DNA of 33,004 bases, taken from assembly GCA_946536145.1 (NCBI GenBank), contig CAMNEA010000029.1, forward strand, positions 1 through 33,004, in the 5' to 3' direction. Source of the stretch: an uncultured Butyrivibrio sp. (GTDB lineage Bacteria; Bacillota; Clostridia; Lachnospirales; Lachnospiraceae). Below are positions 1-7,418 of the stretch, one piece after another. A model generated the notes under the pieces. The model was given only the letters and a program-made list of their open reading frames with translations. It did not search any database and was not told the DNA's origin. Within the stretch, counting starts at the first letter, position 1. Every line of letters begins with the position of its first letter. Position numbers and translations under genes: made by a program.

Positions 1-6
1 TAAAAG

Positions 7-49
7 AACCAGGATTAGTCAGTTTCAATAACTGATTAACCCTGGTTTT
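7..49 (-). terminator. Bidirectional rho-independent terminator
   Basis: An 18-bp stem (7-24 paired with 30-47, two G·U pairs) closes a 5-nt loop. On the plus strand it runs into TTTTGTTTAT, on the minus strand into TTCTTTTA. It lies about 40 bases past the stop codon of the minus-strand secreted-protein gene and most likely ends that transcript; it could also stop transcripts coming from the left. Confidence 0.8.
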
Positions 50-90
50 GTTTATATCACGGTAGACCCTCAAAAACTTTGAATGCCATT

Positions 91-681
91 TTATTTTATA
101 TTCACATTTACCGATATTGGCTTTTTTGTATATGTCATAGTGCTAAAATCGAGATTAAGATAGACTGTCTGTCCTTTTTTTAGTTTTACAGTTCCTGTTC
201 TTGAAGTGTAATAATTTGTGGCATCACTGAAGCCGGGTTTATATGTTTTTGCTGCAACATATAATCTATCAGTTTTCTTTCCTCTTGTTTTAACATATAT
301 TGGGAAAAAACCATGAGCAGTTGGATTATTGAAGGATACTGTTCCCTGTAAAATCGATTTCTTTACAGGATGTTTAACACCACTTACGGTAAATTTATAT
401 GTTTTTGTCTTTGGTGCCTTGAATTTCAGATATCCGCCATAAGATAATGCCATATACTGTTTAAGTTTAACAGTGTAGATATAACCGGTTTTTACAGTTG
501 TTGATTTTTTTTTGGCAGTAGTCTGGCTGTCGTAATTTGATACTACTTTTAGTGTTATAGTTTTTTTCTTTGTTTTAGCCTGCGCATTAACAGGATTGAT
601 TGCTGTAGCAATAGCAATTGCAACAAGCAGCATTGCCAGCAGACGTTTCCAGTTTCCCTTCTTTTGAATTTTTCTTCCCAT
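91..681 (-). CDS. Secreted protein of unknown function
   Basis: The product is about 196 residues. I chose the ATG at 681 (MGRKIQKK) because GGAGGG lies 8 bases before it; an ATG 15 bases further upstream contains that ribosome binding site and is unlikely. A Lys/Arg-rich n-region, a hydrophobic core (LLAMLLVAIAIATAI) and an AQA cleavage site around residue 35 form a clear Sec signal peptide. The mature part is Lys/Thr/Tyr-rich and probably mostly beta-sheet. It has no LPXTG, no SLH repeats and no catalytic motif that I recognise. It has its own promoter (723-751) and terminator (7-49), so it is a single-gene unit. It lies outside the tRNA-fragment boundary and therefore probably belongs to the host chromosome or to a neighbouring element. 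Confidence 0.8.
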   Translation of the reverse strand: MGRKIQKKGNWKRLLAMLLVAIAIATAINPVNAQAKTKKKTITLKVVSNYDSQTTAKKKSTTVKTGYIYTVKLKQYMALSYGGYLKFKAPKTKTYKFTVSGVKHPVKKSILQGTVSFNNPTAHGFFPIYVKTRGKKTDRLYVAAKTYKPGFSDATNYYTSRTGTVKLKKGQTVYLNLDFSTMTYTKKPISVNVNIK

Positions 682-722
682 AAAGTATCCCTCCATACAA
701 AAATATATTTCACTGCAGAATA

Positions 723-751
723 ATTTTACACTTTGACTAATTTATTATCAA
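723..751 (-). promoter_or_regulatory. Sigma-70/A promoter of the secreted-protein gene
   Basis: Read on the minus strand, TTGATA (746-751) and TAAAAT (723-728) are separated by exactly 17 bases. This is a near-consensus housekeeping promoter about 40 bases upstream of the start codon at 681. No operator-like dyad overlaps it. Confidence 0.65.
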
Positions 752-779
752 TAAAATATTAACGTAATAATAAATCTAA

Positions 780-804
780 AAGGAGTCTGAAAAACAGACT
801 CCTT
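780..804 (-). terminator. Hairpin terminator, second in tandem after the tRNA remnant
   Basis: A perfect 10-bp stem (AAGGAGTCTG / CAGACTCCTT) with a 5-nt loop. On the minus strand it continues into TTTAGATTTA, so it fits a backup terminator for minus-strand transcription leaving the tRNA region. No plus-strand gene precedes it. Confidence 0.6.
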
Positions 805-828
805 GACAAAAAATGCTTTTTTTGTATT

Positions 829-856
829 AAAAAAGAAGCCTCAAAATAAGGCTTCT
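829..856 (-). terminator. Terminator downstream of the tRNA 3' fragments
   Basis: The 8-bp stem AGAAGCCT / AGGCTTCT with a 7-nt loop is followed on the minus strand by six T residues. It begins only 6 bases past the discriminator base of the outer tRNA fragment. This is what is expected of the original tRNA gene's terminator, left behind when the gene was split by integration. Confidence 0.75.
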
Positions 857-862
857 AATTAA

Positions 863-900
863 TGTTCCCGATGCGATTCGAACATACGACCTTTTGCGTT
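863..900 (-). pseudogene. Degenerate tRNA 3' fragment (outer att-like copy)
   Basis: Positions 863-883 are identical over 21 bases to 934-954, followed by a diverged stretch that keeps ACGACCTTT. Read on the minus strand it has the acceptor strand, T-loop and variable loop of a tRNA. However, the T-stem is mismatched (GTATG against CGCAT), and the bases where an anticodon loop should be lack T33. No 5' acceptor strand complementary to CGGGAAC is found on the minus strand before the next copy. It is therefore a remnant, probably an older or secondary attachment site 71 bases from the inner one. Confidence 0.65.
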
Positions 901-933
901 TTGGTCAGCAGTGCTATATTGCTCGGAATGAAA

Positions 934-975
934 TGTTCCCGATGCGATTCGAACGCACGACCTTTCGCTTAGGAG
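934..975 (-). other. attachment site: 3' half of tRNA-Arg(CCT)
   Basis: On the minus strand this reads as canonical tRNA positions 32 to 73: anticodon loop CTCCTAA (anticodon CCT), 3' anticodon stem GCGAA, variable loop AGGTC, T-stem GTGCG with loop TTCGAAT and CGCAT, acceptor strand CGGGAAC and discriminator A. The match ends abruptly at position 32: the bases before it do not form the expected 5' anticodon stem (TTCGC), so the tRNA is truncated there. Tyrosine-recombinase elements commonly cross over in the anticodon loop and leave such a 3' duplicate at the far end. The 3' half faces left, so the element lies to the right. Confidence 0.75.
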
Positions 976-1034
976 AAAATAGCTAACTCAACGAAGGTAG
1001 AAAGGGAGCGGATTCCAATACCACCATTTAGAGG

Positions 1035-1055
1035 ACTCACTCAGTTACTCACTCA
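1035..1055. repeat. Tandem ACTCACTCA repeats beside the attachment site
   Basis: ACTCACTCA occurs at 1035-1043 and 1047-1055, 12 bases apart, followed by a partial ACTCAG. The stretch between the att fragment and the first gene (976-1083) otherwise shows no gene. Short direct repeats just inside an element end can be integrase arm-binding sites, but the integrase is not in the window, so this is only a suggestion. Confidence 0.3.
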
Positions 1056-1083
1056 ACTCAGATATCGGTTATTTTATTACATA

Positions 1084-1118
1084 AAGCATTTGCTTATCAA
1101 TGAGCAAGTGCTTTTTTT
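1084..1118 (+). terminator. Rho-independent terminator at the left end of the element
   Basis: An 11-bp stem (AAGCATTTGCT with AGCAAGTGCTT, one G·U pair) with an 8-nt loop runs into seven T residues. No gene ends just upstream, so it may insulate the element from transcription entering from the chromosome. It could also end a transcript crossing the circular junction. Confidence 0.75.
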
Positions 1119-1145
1119 GTGCCTTAAGAAGGCCAAAAATAATTA
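1117..1145 (+). promoter_or_regulatory. Possible promoter of the left operon
   Basis: TTGTGC (1117-1122) and TAATTA (1140-1145) are 17 bases apart, directly after the terminator and just before the AGGAGG at 1156-1161. Both boxes depart from consensus and the leader would be very short, so the assignment is weak. It is nonetheless the only promoter-like pair between the terminator and the first gene. Confidence 0.3.
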
Positions 1146-1168
1146 TTCAATTCACAGGAGGACATAGG

Positions 1169-2188
1169 ATGAACTACGAAGAATTTAAGGAAAATCTTGC
1201 AAATGATGTTAAGGAGCAGATGGAGTCCAGATCAGGCTCTGGAGTCGCAGTTGAAACCAGAACAGTTGAGAAGATGAATGAGACTTATGATGCTCTCACG
1301 GTGAAACCGGAGGACAGCATTATTGGAGTGAACCTCAATGTTACAAGCCTCTATAAGGAATATGAGGACGGAAAGGACTACGACAGTATTGTAAACGGGG
1401 CTGCAGAAGTGGCTGAAAATGCTTTGAGCAACAAACCGGACTTCAATCTGGATGTCATTAAGGACTATGACCAGATGAAGGATAAGCTGGCCATTGAAGT
1501 GGTTTCTGCTGAGAGGAACAAGGATCTTCTAGAGACAGTACCGCATAAAAATATCGAGGACATGGCTGTGGTTTAAAGATTTGTTCTTGGAGATTCACAG
1601 GCCGGTGTTGGCACAATTCTTGTTAATAATCAGATGCTTGATAACTACGGCATCACTGCGCAGCAGCTCCATGAAGATGCTATTAGGAATGCTCCGGAGA
1701 TAAGGCCCCTTGTCATTGAGGGAATGGCTGAGGTTCTTGCCAAGCAGATGGGTGTCGAAGATCTTGAGATGCTGGGGCTTAACATTCCTCCTGAGCAGGA
1801 GCAGATGTTCGTAGCTTCTGTTGAAGGAAATGTCCATGGCGCAGGTGTTCTTGCTTATCAGAACTTCATGGACCAGGCTGCAGATAGAGAAGGTGGTAGT
1901 TTCTTTATTTTACCCAGTAGCATTCATGAGGTGCTGATCATTCCTGACAATGGCAAATTTGATACTGCAAGTCTTGAGAACATGGTAAAAGAGGTAAATG
2001 CCACAACAGTAGATCCATCCGACCAGCTCACAGACAGTGTATATCACTATGATGTAGATGCAAAGGTGTTTGAGCTTGCTGAGAAGTTTGAGGACAGAAT
2101 GAAGGACAAGGTGGTTGATATCAGGAAAGAAACTCCTGAGCATGCAGCACCTAAGCCTCATAGAGACCGTGGAGGCGAAGCAATCTAA
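1169..2188 (+). pseudogene. DUF5688-type protein interrupted by an in-frame stop
   Basis: The start is the ATG at 1169, which has AGGAGG 7 bases upstream. The frame (MNYEEFKENLANDV...) is open for 135 codons, hits TAA at 1574-1576, and then continues open in the same frame to 2188 with the expected second half (LDNYGITAQQLHEDAI...). Joined, the product would be about 339 residues and resembles the DUF5688 family, found near the start of clostridial conjugative elements and of unknown function. At the stop, VV-TAA-RFVL lies where relatives, as I remember them, have a tyrosine, so a single change from TAT or TAC explains the break. The ATG at 1634 has no ribosome binding site. The stop at 2188 overlaps the next start (TAATG), so downstream translation may lose coupling. 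Confidence 0.75.
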
Positions 2189-2400
2189 TGGAAAAATACG
2201 CGGCTGATAAACCAAAGGACTGCAGAAAATGCTTTTTTGGAACAAGCAAGGGCGTTTGCACCAGGTATTCTGAGTGCTTTTATGTCATAAGGAGAAACAA
2301 CCAGACGCGTAAAAAGTGTGTAAAGGACTGCCCTTACGGAGCGCACTGGCCATGTATTGGCTGGTGCACCCGTAAGATACTTGAGGAAAAGAGGAATTAG
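2188..2400 (+). CDS. Small Cys-rich protein, possible zinc-binding
   Basis: This 70-residue basic protein has nine cysteines, including a CRKC pair near residue 13 and later CVKDC and CIGWC pairs. That spacing suggests one or two zinc knuckles, but I do not recognise a named family. Its start overlaps the stop of the broken DUF5688 frame (TAATG), so it was probably translated by coupling; the region immediately upstream has only a weak GGAGG-like stretch (2172-2176). It lies directly before the replication initiator gene. A DNA- or RNA-binding accessory role in replication control is possible, but this is only inferred from position. Confidence 0.6.
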   Translation: MEKYAADKPKDCRKCFFGTSKGVCTRYSECFYVIRRNNQTRKKCVKDCPYGAHWPCIGWCTRKILEEKRN

Positions 2401-2405
2401 TATAA

Positions 2406-3353
2406 ATGGCTGAGTTTGATTATTTCTATGGTCAGGAAGCGGACCTGTTCAGCTTTATCAGAGTCCCAAAGCTGCTGTTTACAGATTCAAGATTTAGGGA
2501 GCTTACAAGCGATGCCAAGGTTCTTTATGGTCTGTTACTGGATAGAATGAGCCTGTCTGCAGAGAATAAATGGTTTGATGAAAAAGGAAGAGTATATATT
2601 ATCTACACGATTGAGCAGATCAGCGACAGCATAGGTTGTTCAAGCGGTAAGGCATGCAGGACACTCAAACAGCTTGTTGATATAGGACTTGTAGATAAGG
2701 ATTTTAAAGGACAGGGGAAAGCAGCTCTTTTGTATGTGAAGAAGATTCTTTCTGATATGTCACAGCGTGAAAACAAGAATGTTCAAAATGGAAATCCTGA
2801 AATGTTCAAAACAGAAATCCAAGGATGTTCAAAACGGGAATCTAATAATACTGAGATAAATAATACTGATTTTAGTAATACTGAGAATAAAAATATCTCA
2901 TCTAATCTCATCAGGATATATCCACCAGAGAATAAGCTGTTTTCTGATGATGCGATGAGAAGAGATGAGAAAAGAGATTCCTGTATGTCTGATATATCAA
3001 AACTAAAAAGAGAAATATGTGAAAACATTGATTTAGTCAGCCTAAAACAGAGATTTCCTTACAATGGCGAGCTTATAGACCAGATAGCAAATCTGATAGT
3101 GGATGTCCTGTCGGATGAAGCAAAGTATTTCATTGTTGGAGGAGCAAAGAAGTCTCCGGAGCTGGTGAAAGAACAGTTCAGAAGTCTTGATTACAGCCAT
3201 GTTGCTTATGTTATCGATTCCTTGAAGAACAATACTACTGATGTGAAGAATGTCAGGCAGTACCTTATTGCAGCACTTTATAATGCGCCACTTACTATTG
3301 ATGCCCACTACGAAAACATGGTCAGTCATGACCAGGCAAGGGGCTATTTCTGA
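2406..3353 (+). CDS. repA: RepA_N-family replication initiator
   Basis: The 315-residue protein begins with a RepA_N domain (about residues 5-110, with FFRVPK-like FSFIRVPKLLF, then SDAKVLYGLLLDRM and a winged-helix stretch ending in DIGLVDKDF). A low-complexity Asn/Thr linker (about 140-165) follows, then a C-terminal DUF6017-like domain (about 225-305, with SPELVKEQFRSLDYSHVAYVID). RepA_N proteins initiate theta replication of low-copy plasmids. The same family sits in Tn1549-type elements, where it probably allows replication of the excised circle. The coding sequence contains an iteron block exactly where RepA_N plasmids carry their origin. It lies 17 bases upstream of parA, forming a replication/partition module. 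The start at 2406 is preceded by AGAGGAA. Confidence 0.85.
   Translation: MAEFDYFYGQEADLFSFIRVPKLLFTDSRFRELTSDAKVLYGLLLDRMSLSAENKWFDEKGRVYIIYTIEQISDSIGCSSGKACRTLKQLVDIGLVDKDFKGQGKAALLYVKKILSDMSQRENKNVQNGNPEMFKTEIQGCSKRESNNTEINNTDFSNTENKNISSNLIRIYPPENKLFSDDAMRRDEKRDSCMSDISKLKREICENIDLVSLKQRFPYNGELIDQIANLIVDVLSDEAKYFIVGGAKKSPELVKEQFRSLDYSHVAYVIDSLKNNTTDVKNVRQYLIAALYNAPLTIDAHYENMVSHDQARGYF
2779..2847 (+). repeat. oriV: Three 23-bp iterons inside repA (putative origin)
   Basis: ATGTTCAAAA starts at 2779, 2802 and 2825, each followed within the unit by a GAAATC- or GAATC-like box, giving a 23-bp period. Because 23 is not a multiple of three, each copy is read in a different frame (giving NVQNG, MFKTE and CSKRE). 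The conservation is therefore at DNA level and not a protein repeat. RepA_N plasmids are known to have the origin within the rep gene between its two domains, which is where these copies lie. Confidence 0.75.
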
Positions 3354-3370
3354 GAAATGAGAGGATTAAA

Positions 3371-4192
3371 ATGAGCAGAGGAACAGTATATGCCCTGGTC
3401 AACCAAAAGGGAGGAACGGGCAAAACACAGAGTACGGAGAATATAGGAATAGGCCTTGCTAAAGAAGGCAAAAGAGTCCTGCTGGTAGATCTTGACCCGC
3501 AGGGCTCTCTTACTATCAGCATGGGGTACCCAAAGACGGATGATATTCGAGTAACAGTTACGGATATCATGAGCGGTGTTCTTCAGGAATACCCGATAGA
3601 ACGGGGCGAAGGGATCATCCACCATCCGGAGGGTGTTGATCTTATCCCTGCAAACATTTCACTGGCAGGTCTTGAGGTGTCGCTGGTAAATGCCATGGGA
3701 AGGGAGAGAATCCTGAAGGAATATATTGACTGCGTGAAAAATGATTACGATGCGGTCCTGATTGACTGCATGCCATCGCTTGGAATGCTGACGGTCAATG
3801 CTCTTACAGCTGCCGACAGACTTATTATTCCGGTTCAGAGCCAGTATCTGTCTGCTAAGGGACTGGAACAGCTTCTCCAGACTGTCAGCAGGGTAAAGAG
3901 GCAGATGAATCCTGGACTGAAGATTGATGGAATTCTGCTGACCATGGTAGACAGCAGGACCAATTATGCAAAAGAGATAAGTGGTCTTGTCAGAAATGTC
4001 TATGGAAAGAATATCAAGGTATATGACACAGAGATTCCTTTTTCTGTAAGGGCAGCGGAGATAAGTGCTGCAGGAAAGAGCATTTATGAGCATGATCCCA
4101 AGGGAAAAGTTGCTGAGGCATATAAGAAGCTGACAAAGGAGGTGCTGAAGAATGCAGAAATCTCACGGAAACATTCAGCTTTCGAGTTATGA
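3371..4192 (+). CDS. parA: ParA-type partition ATPase
   Basis: The 273-residue cytoplasmic ATPase has the deviant Walker A KGGTGKT at residues 13-19, the DLDPQGS motif at 40-46, and a Walker B-like DAVLIDCMPSLG near residue 130. ParA proteins bind DNA non-specifically and, stimulated by ParB, move plasmid copies apart; in conjugative elements they keep the replicating circle from being lost. The ATG is preceded by GAGAGGA. The 3' end overlaps parB by 41 bases, an arrangement seen in Tn1549-type modules. Length is usual for small Soj/ParA proteins without an N-terminal repressor domain. Confidence 0.92.
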   Translation: MSRGTVYALVNQKGGTGKTQSTENIGIGLAKEGKRVLLVDLDPQGSLTISMGYPKTDDIRVTVTDIMSGVLQEYPIERGEGIIHHPEGVDLIPANISLAGLEVSLVNAMGRERILKEYIDCVKNDYDAVLIDCMPSLGMLTVNALTAADRLIIPVQSQYLSAKGLEQLLQTVSRVKRQMNPGLKIDGILLTMVDSRTNYAKEISGLVRNVYGKNIKVYDTEIPFSVRAAEISAAGKSIYEHDPKGKVAEAYKKLTKEVLKNAEISRKHSAFEL

Positions 4193-5102
4193 CGATATTT
4201 TTGGCGGAGCTTCCCCAAAGGAAAAGGAAGCAGAAAGCATTGGAACCGAGCAAGTTAAGGATATTCCTTTATCGGAGCTTCATCCATTTAAGAACCATCC
4301 CTTTAAGGTTCTGGATGATGAGGAGATGGCTAAAACTGCTGAGAGCATCAAAGAATACGGGGTACTCACTCCGGCAATTGTACGACCAAGAGATGAAGGT
4401 GGATATGAGATTGTGTCAGGTCACAGAAGATGTCATGCTTCGGAGATTGCTGGAAAAGAAACACTGCCCTGTATCGTGAGAGATTTGGACGATGATGCCA
4501 CCACAATATTGATGGTTGATGCCAATATGCAAAGGGAGTCACTGCTTCCTAGTGAAAAGGCATGGGCATACAAAATGAAGCTTGATGCAGTGAGGAGAAA
4601 GGCTGGAAGACCTTCAATAGAAAATTCGGGCCAACTTGACCCGAATTTAAAAGGGACACGTTCAAATGCTATTGTCGCAGAGGAATCCGGAGAAAGTGTG
4701 AAGCAGGTTCAACGCTATATCAGGCTTACCAACTTACTTCCAGAGATTCTGGATATGGTCGATAACAAGCAGATTGGATTCAATCCGGCTGTGGAACTGT
4801 CCTATCTTGATACAGATGAACAGAAACGTCTATTGGAAGCCATGGACTTCTCTCAGACAACGCCTTCTTTATCACAGGCACAGCGCATAAAGAAGATGTC
4901 TCAGGAAGAAGGCATTACCCAGGAGGCCATGAACGTAATCATGTCAGAAGAAAAGAAGTCAGATGTGGACAAGGTAACAATCAAAAATGATGTTCTGAAG
5001 AAGTATTTTCCAAAGAATTACACTCCAAAACAGATGGAGGACACAATTGTTAAGCTCCTGGACCAGTGGCAGAAGAAAAGAATGCGGGAGCAGCAGCTAT
5101 AG
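4152..5102 (+). CDS. parB: ParB-type partition protein
   Basis: The 316-residue protein has the ParB/Spo0J nuclease-like N-domain: DIPLSELHPFKNHPF, then the GHRR box at residues 90-93, and the QRESLLPSEKAWAYKMK region. A helix-turn-helix (SGESVKQVQRYIRL) and a C-terminal part that probably dimerises follow. It would bind a centromere site and CTP and stimulate ParA. The ATG at 4152 lies inside the end of parA, with AAGGAGGT 8 bases before it, so translation is coupled. A DNA patch around 4626-4648 contains the inverted pair ATTCGGGCCAACTTGACCCGAAT (7-bp arms), which could be a local binding site but may be chance. Confidence 0.9.
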   Translation: MQKSHGNIQLSSYDDIFGGASPKEKEAESIGTEQVKDIPLSELHPFKNHPFKVLDDEEMAKTAESIKEYGVLTPAIVRPRDEGGYEIVSGHRRCHASEIAGKETLPCIVRDLDDDATTILMVDANMQRESLLPSEKAWAYKMKLDAVRRKAGRPSIENSGQLDPNLKGTRSNAIVAEESGESVKQVQRYIRLTNLLPEILDMVDNKQIGFNPAVELSYLDTDEQKRLLEAMDFSQTTPSLSQAQRIKKMSQEEGITQEAMNVIMSEEKKSDVDKVTIKNDVLKKYFPKNYTPKQMEDTIVKLLDQWQKKRMREQQL

Positions 5103-5127
5103 AAGCATTTGAAAGGGGGGATTTCTT

Positions 5128-5604
5128 ATGCAGGAAGCTGTAGAAGAGAAAACCATAAACCTTGCTGTCAGCATGAGCAAGCTGTCATGGAGAGCTATTG
5201 TCGGGGCAGTGAGGGCTTATATTGCTTACAAACGCCATAAGGAAATGATGGGGCCTAAGCGTTATCGCGGCAAGCAAACAGTAAAACAGCTTATAAGTCA
5301 GGACCAGGGCGTAACAAGCATGGTTGTTGGAGATGAGAGCATAAAGCAGTTCGAGAGGATAGCAAAGCGTTACGGTGTGGATTTTGCCATAACAAAGGAT
5401 AAATTCTTGGATCCACCGAAGTATACTGCTTTCTTTAAGGCGAAAGACCTGGATGCGTTGGAAGCGGTAATGGATGAGTTTGAGAAAACAAAGGCATTCG
5501 ATAAACAAAAGCCCAGCGTGTTAGAAAAGCTTGATCATTACAAGGAGGTTTCCAAGGAGCAGATTACCAAAGCAAAAATCCGTGTAAAGGAGATGGTGCG
5601 ATGA
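5128..5604 (+). CDS. pcfB: PcfB family protein (DUF3801), relaxosome/coupling accessory
   Basis: The 158-residue protein matches the PcfB/DUF3801 pattern: an N-terminal helix with LSWRAIVGAVRAYIAYKR, then GKQTVKQLISQDQGV and a compact alpha/beta part ending in KYTAFFKAKDLDALEAVMDEF. In pCF10, PcfB is needed for transfer and works with the coupling protein PcfC. The C-terminus has KPSVLEKLDHYKE, a short motif that recurs in the 74-residue protein at 15515. The ATG has AAAGGGGGG upstream. The stop overlaps the VirD4 start (ATGA), as expected for two proteins made in a fixed ratio. Confidence 0.85.
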   Translation: MQEAVEEKTINLAVSMSKLSWRAIVGAVRAYIAYKRHKEMMGPKRYRGKQTVKQLISQDQGVTSMVVGDESIKQFERIAKRYGVDFAITKDKFLDPPKYTAFFKAKDLDALEAVMDEFEKTKAFDKQKPSVLEKLDHYKEVSKEQITKAKIRVKEMVR

Positions 5605-7346
5605 CTAAATCACAGAAGCGTATTATCATCCTGAACATCCCATATGTTGTTGCTGGATTGTTTGCTACAAACTTTGGAGAAGCATGGAGACTGGCATCGG
5701 GAGCTGGTGCATCGGAAAAGATAAATCATATTTTTGATGTACTTCCTGTAGCACTTTCCAATCCTATTCCCAGCTTTCACCCATTTGATCTTATTGTCGG
5801 AGCAGTTCTGGGAGGTCTCTTTAAACTGGCAGTATATCTAAAGGGGAAGAATGCCAAGAAGTACAGGCATGGTGCTGAGTATGGAACTGCCAGATGGGGA
5901 ACGACACAGGACATAGAGCCATTTGTGGATCCTAAGTTTGAGAAGAATGTTATTCTAACTCAGACAGAGCGCCTGACAATGAATAGCAGACCAAAGATTC
6001 CAAAGTATGCCAGGAACAAGAATGTCCTTATAGTTGGTGGATCTGGTTCCGGTAAAACAAGATTCTTTCTTTTACCGAACTTACTACAGATGCACAGTTC
6101 CTATGTAGTAACTGATCCTAAGGGAGACCTGGTGGTTAAGACGGGAATGTGCCTTAAAAAGCATGGATACAAAATCGTAGTCTTTAACACCATCAACTTC
6201 AGTAAGAGTGCCCATTACAACCCATTCCGCTATATTCATTCGGAAAAAGATATCTTGAAGCTGGTAAATACCCTGATTTCTAACACAAAAGGTGAAGGAA
6301 AGTCAGGTGATGAGTTTTGGACCAAAGCTGAGACGCTGCTTTACACGGCACTTATAGGCTATATCTATTATGTCGCACCGTATGAAGAACAAAACTTCAA
6401 TACTCTATTGGAGCTGATCAATGCTTCAGATGTCAGGGAAGATGATGAGGACTATATGAGTCCGGTGGATATGCTTTTCAGAGACTTGGAAAAGGATGAT
6501 CCAAATCACTTCGCAGTAAGGCAATATAAAAAATTTAAGGTTGCTGCCGGTAAAACCATGAAATCAGTACTCATTAGCTGTGCTGCAAGACTTTCTCCAT
6601 TTGATATCCAGGAGCTAAGGGACATAACACGTTATGATGAACTTGACCTTGATATGCTTGGCGATAGGAAGACAGCTCTTTTCCTTATCATGAGTGATAC
6701 GGATCCGACTTTCAATTTCCTGATTGCCATGATCTATAGCCAGATGTTCAATCTTCTCTGTGAAAAAGCTGATGATGTCTATGGTGGAAAACTACCGATT
6801 CATGTGCGCTGCCTCATAGATGAGACGGCCAATGTAGGACAGATACCAAATCTGGAGAAACTGGTTGCTACGATCCGAAGCCGTGAGATCAGTGCATGTC
6901 TATTCCTGCAGGCAAAGTCACAGCTCAAAGCTCTGTATAAGGATCACTGTGATACCATTATCGGCAATATGGATTCACAGCTATTTCTTGGTGGTACAGA
7001 GCAGACTACTCTGAAGGATCTCAGTCAGATGCTCGGCAAGGAAACAATCGACATGTACAACACCGGAGAGAGTCGAGGCAACAATCCATCCTATTCCATG
7101 AATTACCAGAAGACTGGTAAAGATCTCATGACCATGGATGAGCTTGCTGTCATGGATGGCGGTAAATGTATCCTGCAGCTCAGGGGGGTCAGACCATTTT
7201 ACTCCGATAAATATGATGTTACACAGCACCCGCATTACAAGGAGACAGCTGAGTACAATAAGAAAAATGCATATGATATAGCAAAGAATTTAAATCCTCC
7301 AATGTCGTTGAAGGATGATGATCTTTACGATGTTGTAGAAGCGTAG
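5601..7346 (+). CDS. virD4: VirD4/TraG-type conjugative coupling ATPase
   Basis: This 581-residue type IV coupling protein has two N-terminal membrane segments (about residues 7-28 and 55-76). Walker A, VGGSGSGKT, is near residue 145; a Walker B-like CLIDETANVG is near 405; and SREISACLFLQAKSQL lies in the second half, typical of VirD4. It recruits the relaxase-DNA complex to the secretion channel and pumps DNA. Length is near that of Tn1549-type homologues. It starts by ATGA overlap with pcfB. The next 72 bases contain no backbone gene, and the usual order is interrupted by the DUF3644-like insert at 7419. Confidence 0.93.
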   Translation: MTKSQKRIIILNIPYVVAGLFATNFGEAWRLASGAGASEKINHIFDVLPVALSNPIPSFHPFDLIVGAVLGGLFKLAVYLKGKNAKKYRHGAEYGTARWGTTQDIEPFVDPKFEKNVILTQTERLTMNSRPKIPKYARNKNVLIVGGSGSGKTRFFLLPNLLQMHSSYVVTDPKGDLVVKTGMCLKKHGYKIVVFNTINFSKSAHYNPFRYIHSEKDILKLVNTLISNTKGEGKSGDEFWTKAETLLYTALIGYIYYVAPYEEQNFNTLLELINASDVREDDEDYMSPVDMLFRDLEKDDPNHFAVRQYKKFKVAAGKTMKSVLISCAARLSPFDIQELRDITRYDELDLDMLGDRKTALFLIMSDTDPTFNFLIAMIYSQMFNLLCEKADDVYGGKLPIHVRCLIDETANVGQIPNLEKLVATIRSREISACLFLQAKSQLKALYKDHCDTIIGNMDSQLFLGGTEQTTLKDLSQMLGKETIDMYNTGESRGNNPSYSMNYQKTGKDLMTMDELAVMDGGKCILQLRGVRPFYSDKYDVTQHPHYKETAEYNKKNAYDIAKNLNPPMSLKDDDLYDVVEA

Positions 7347-7367
7347 AAAATGTAGTGTTAAAAGTAT

Positions 7368-7410
7368 ACCTTTTCTGCTAAAATAGGAATCACATTTTAG
7401 CAGAAGAGGT
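7368..7410 (+). promoter_or_regulatory. 17-bp hairpin that hides the ribosome binding site
   Basis: ACCTTTTCTGCTAAAAT (7368-7384) pairs with ATTTTAGCAGAAGAGGT (7394-7410), with one G·U and a 9-nt loop. The 3' arm ends in AGAGGT, the only Shine-Dalgarno sequence for the GTG start at 7419. No T-run follows, so it does not look like a terminator. It could hold translation low, or serve as an operator dyad. Confidence 0.6.
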
Positions 7411-7418
7411 ACAAGTAA

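Noticed and set aside
863-931. A complete tRNA gene on the minus strand before the inner att copy
   Set aside because: The 5' part does not pair with the CGGGAAC acceptor strand, the T-stem is mismatched and the anticodon loop lacks T33. Only the 3' part is tRNA-like.
1035-1055. CRISPR-like short repeats
   Set aside because: There are only two 9-base copies 12 bases apart, with no spacers and no cas genes.
976-1083. Short plus-strand frame that could be an integrase 3' remnant
   Set aside because: It has only about 36 codons before the terminator, lacks any recombinase motif and runs through the terminator stem.
1574-1576. Stop-codon reassignment or programmed read-through in the DUF5688-type gene
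   Set aside because: TAA ends many other genes in the window and no hairpin or CAR-YYA-like context follows it, so a plain nonsense mutation is simpler.
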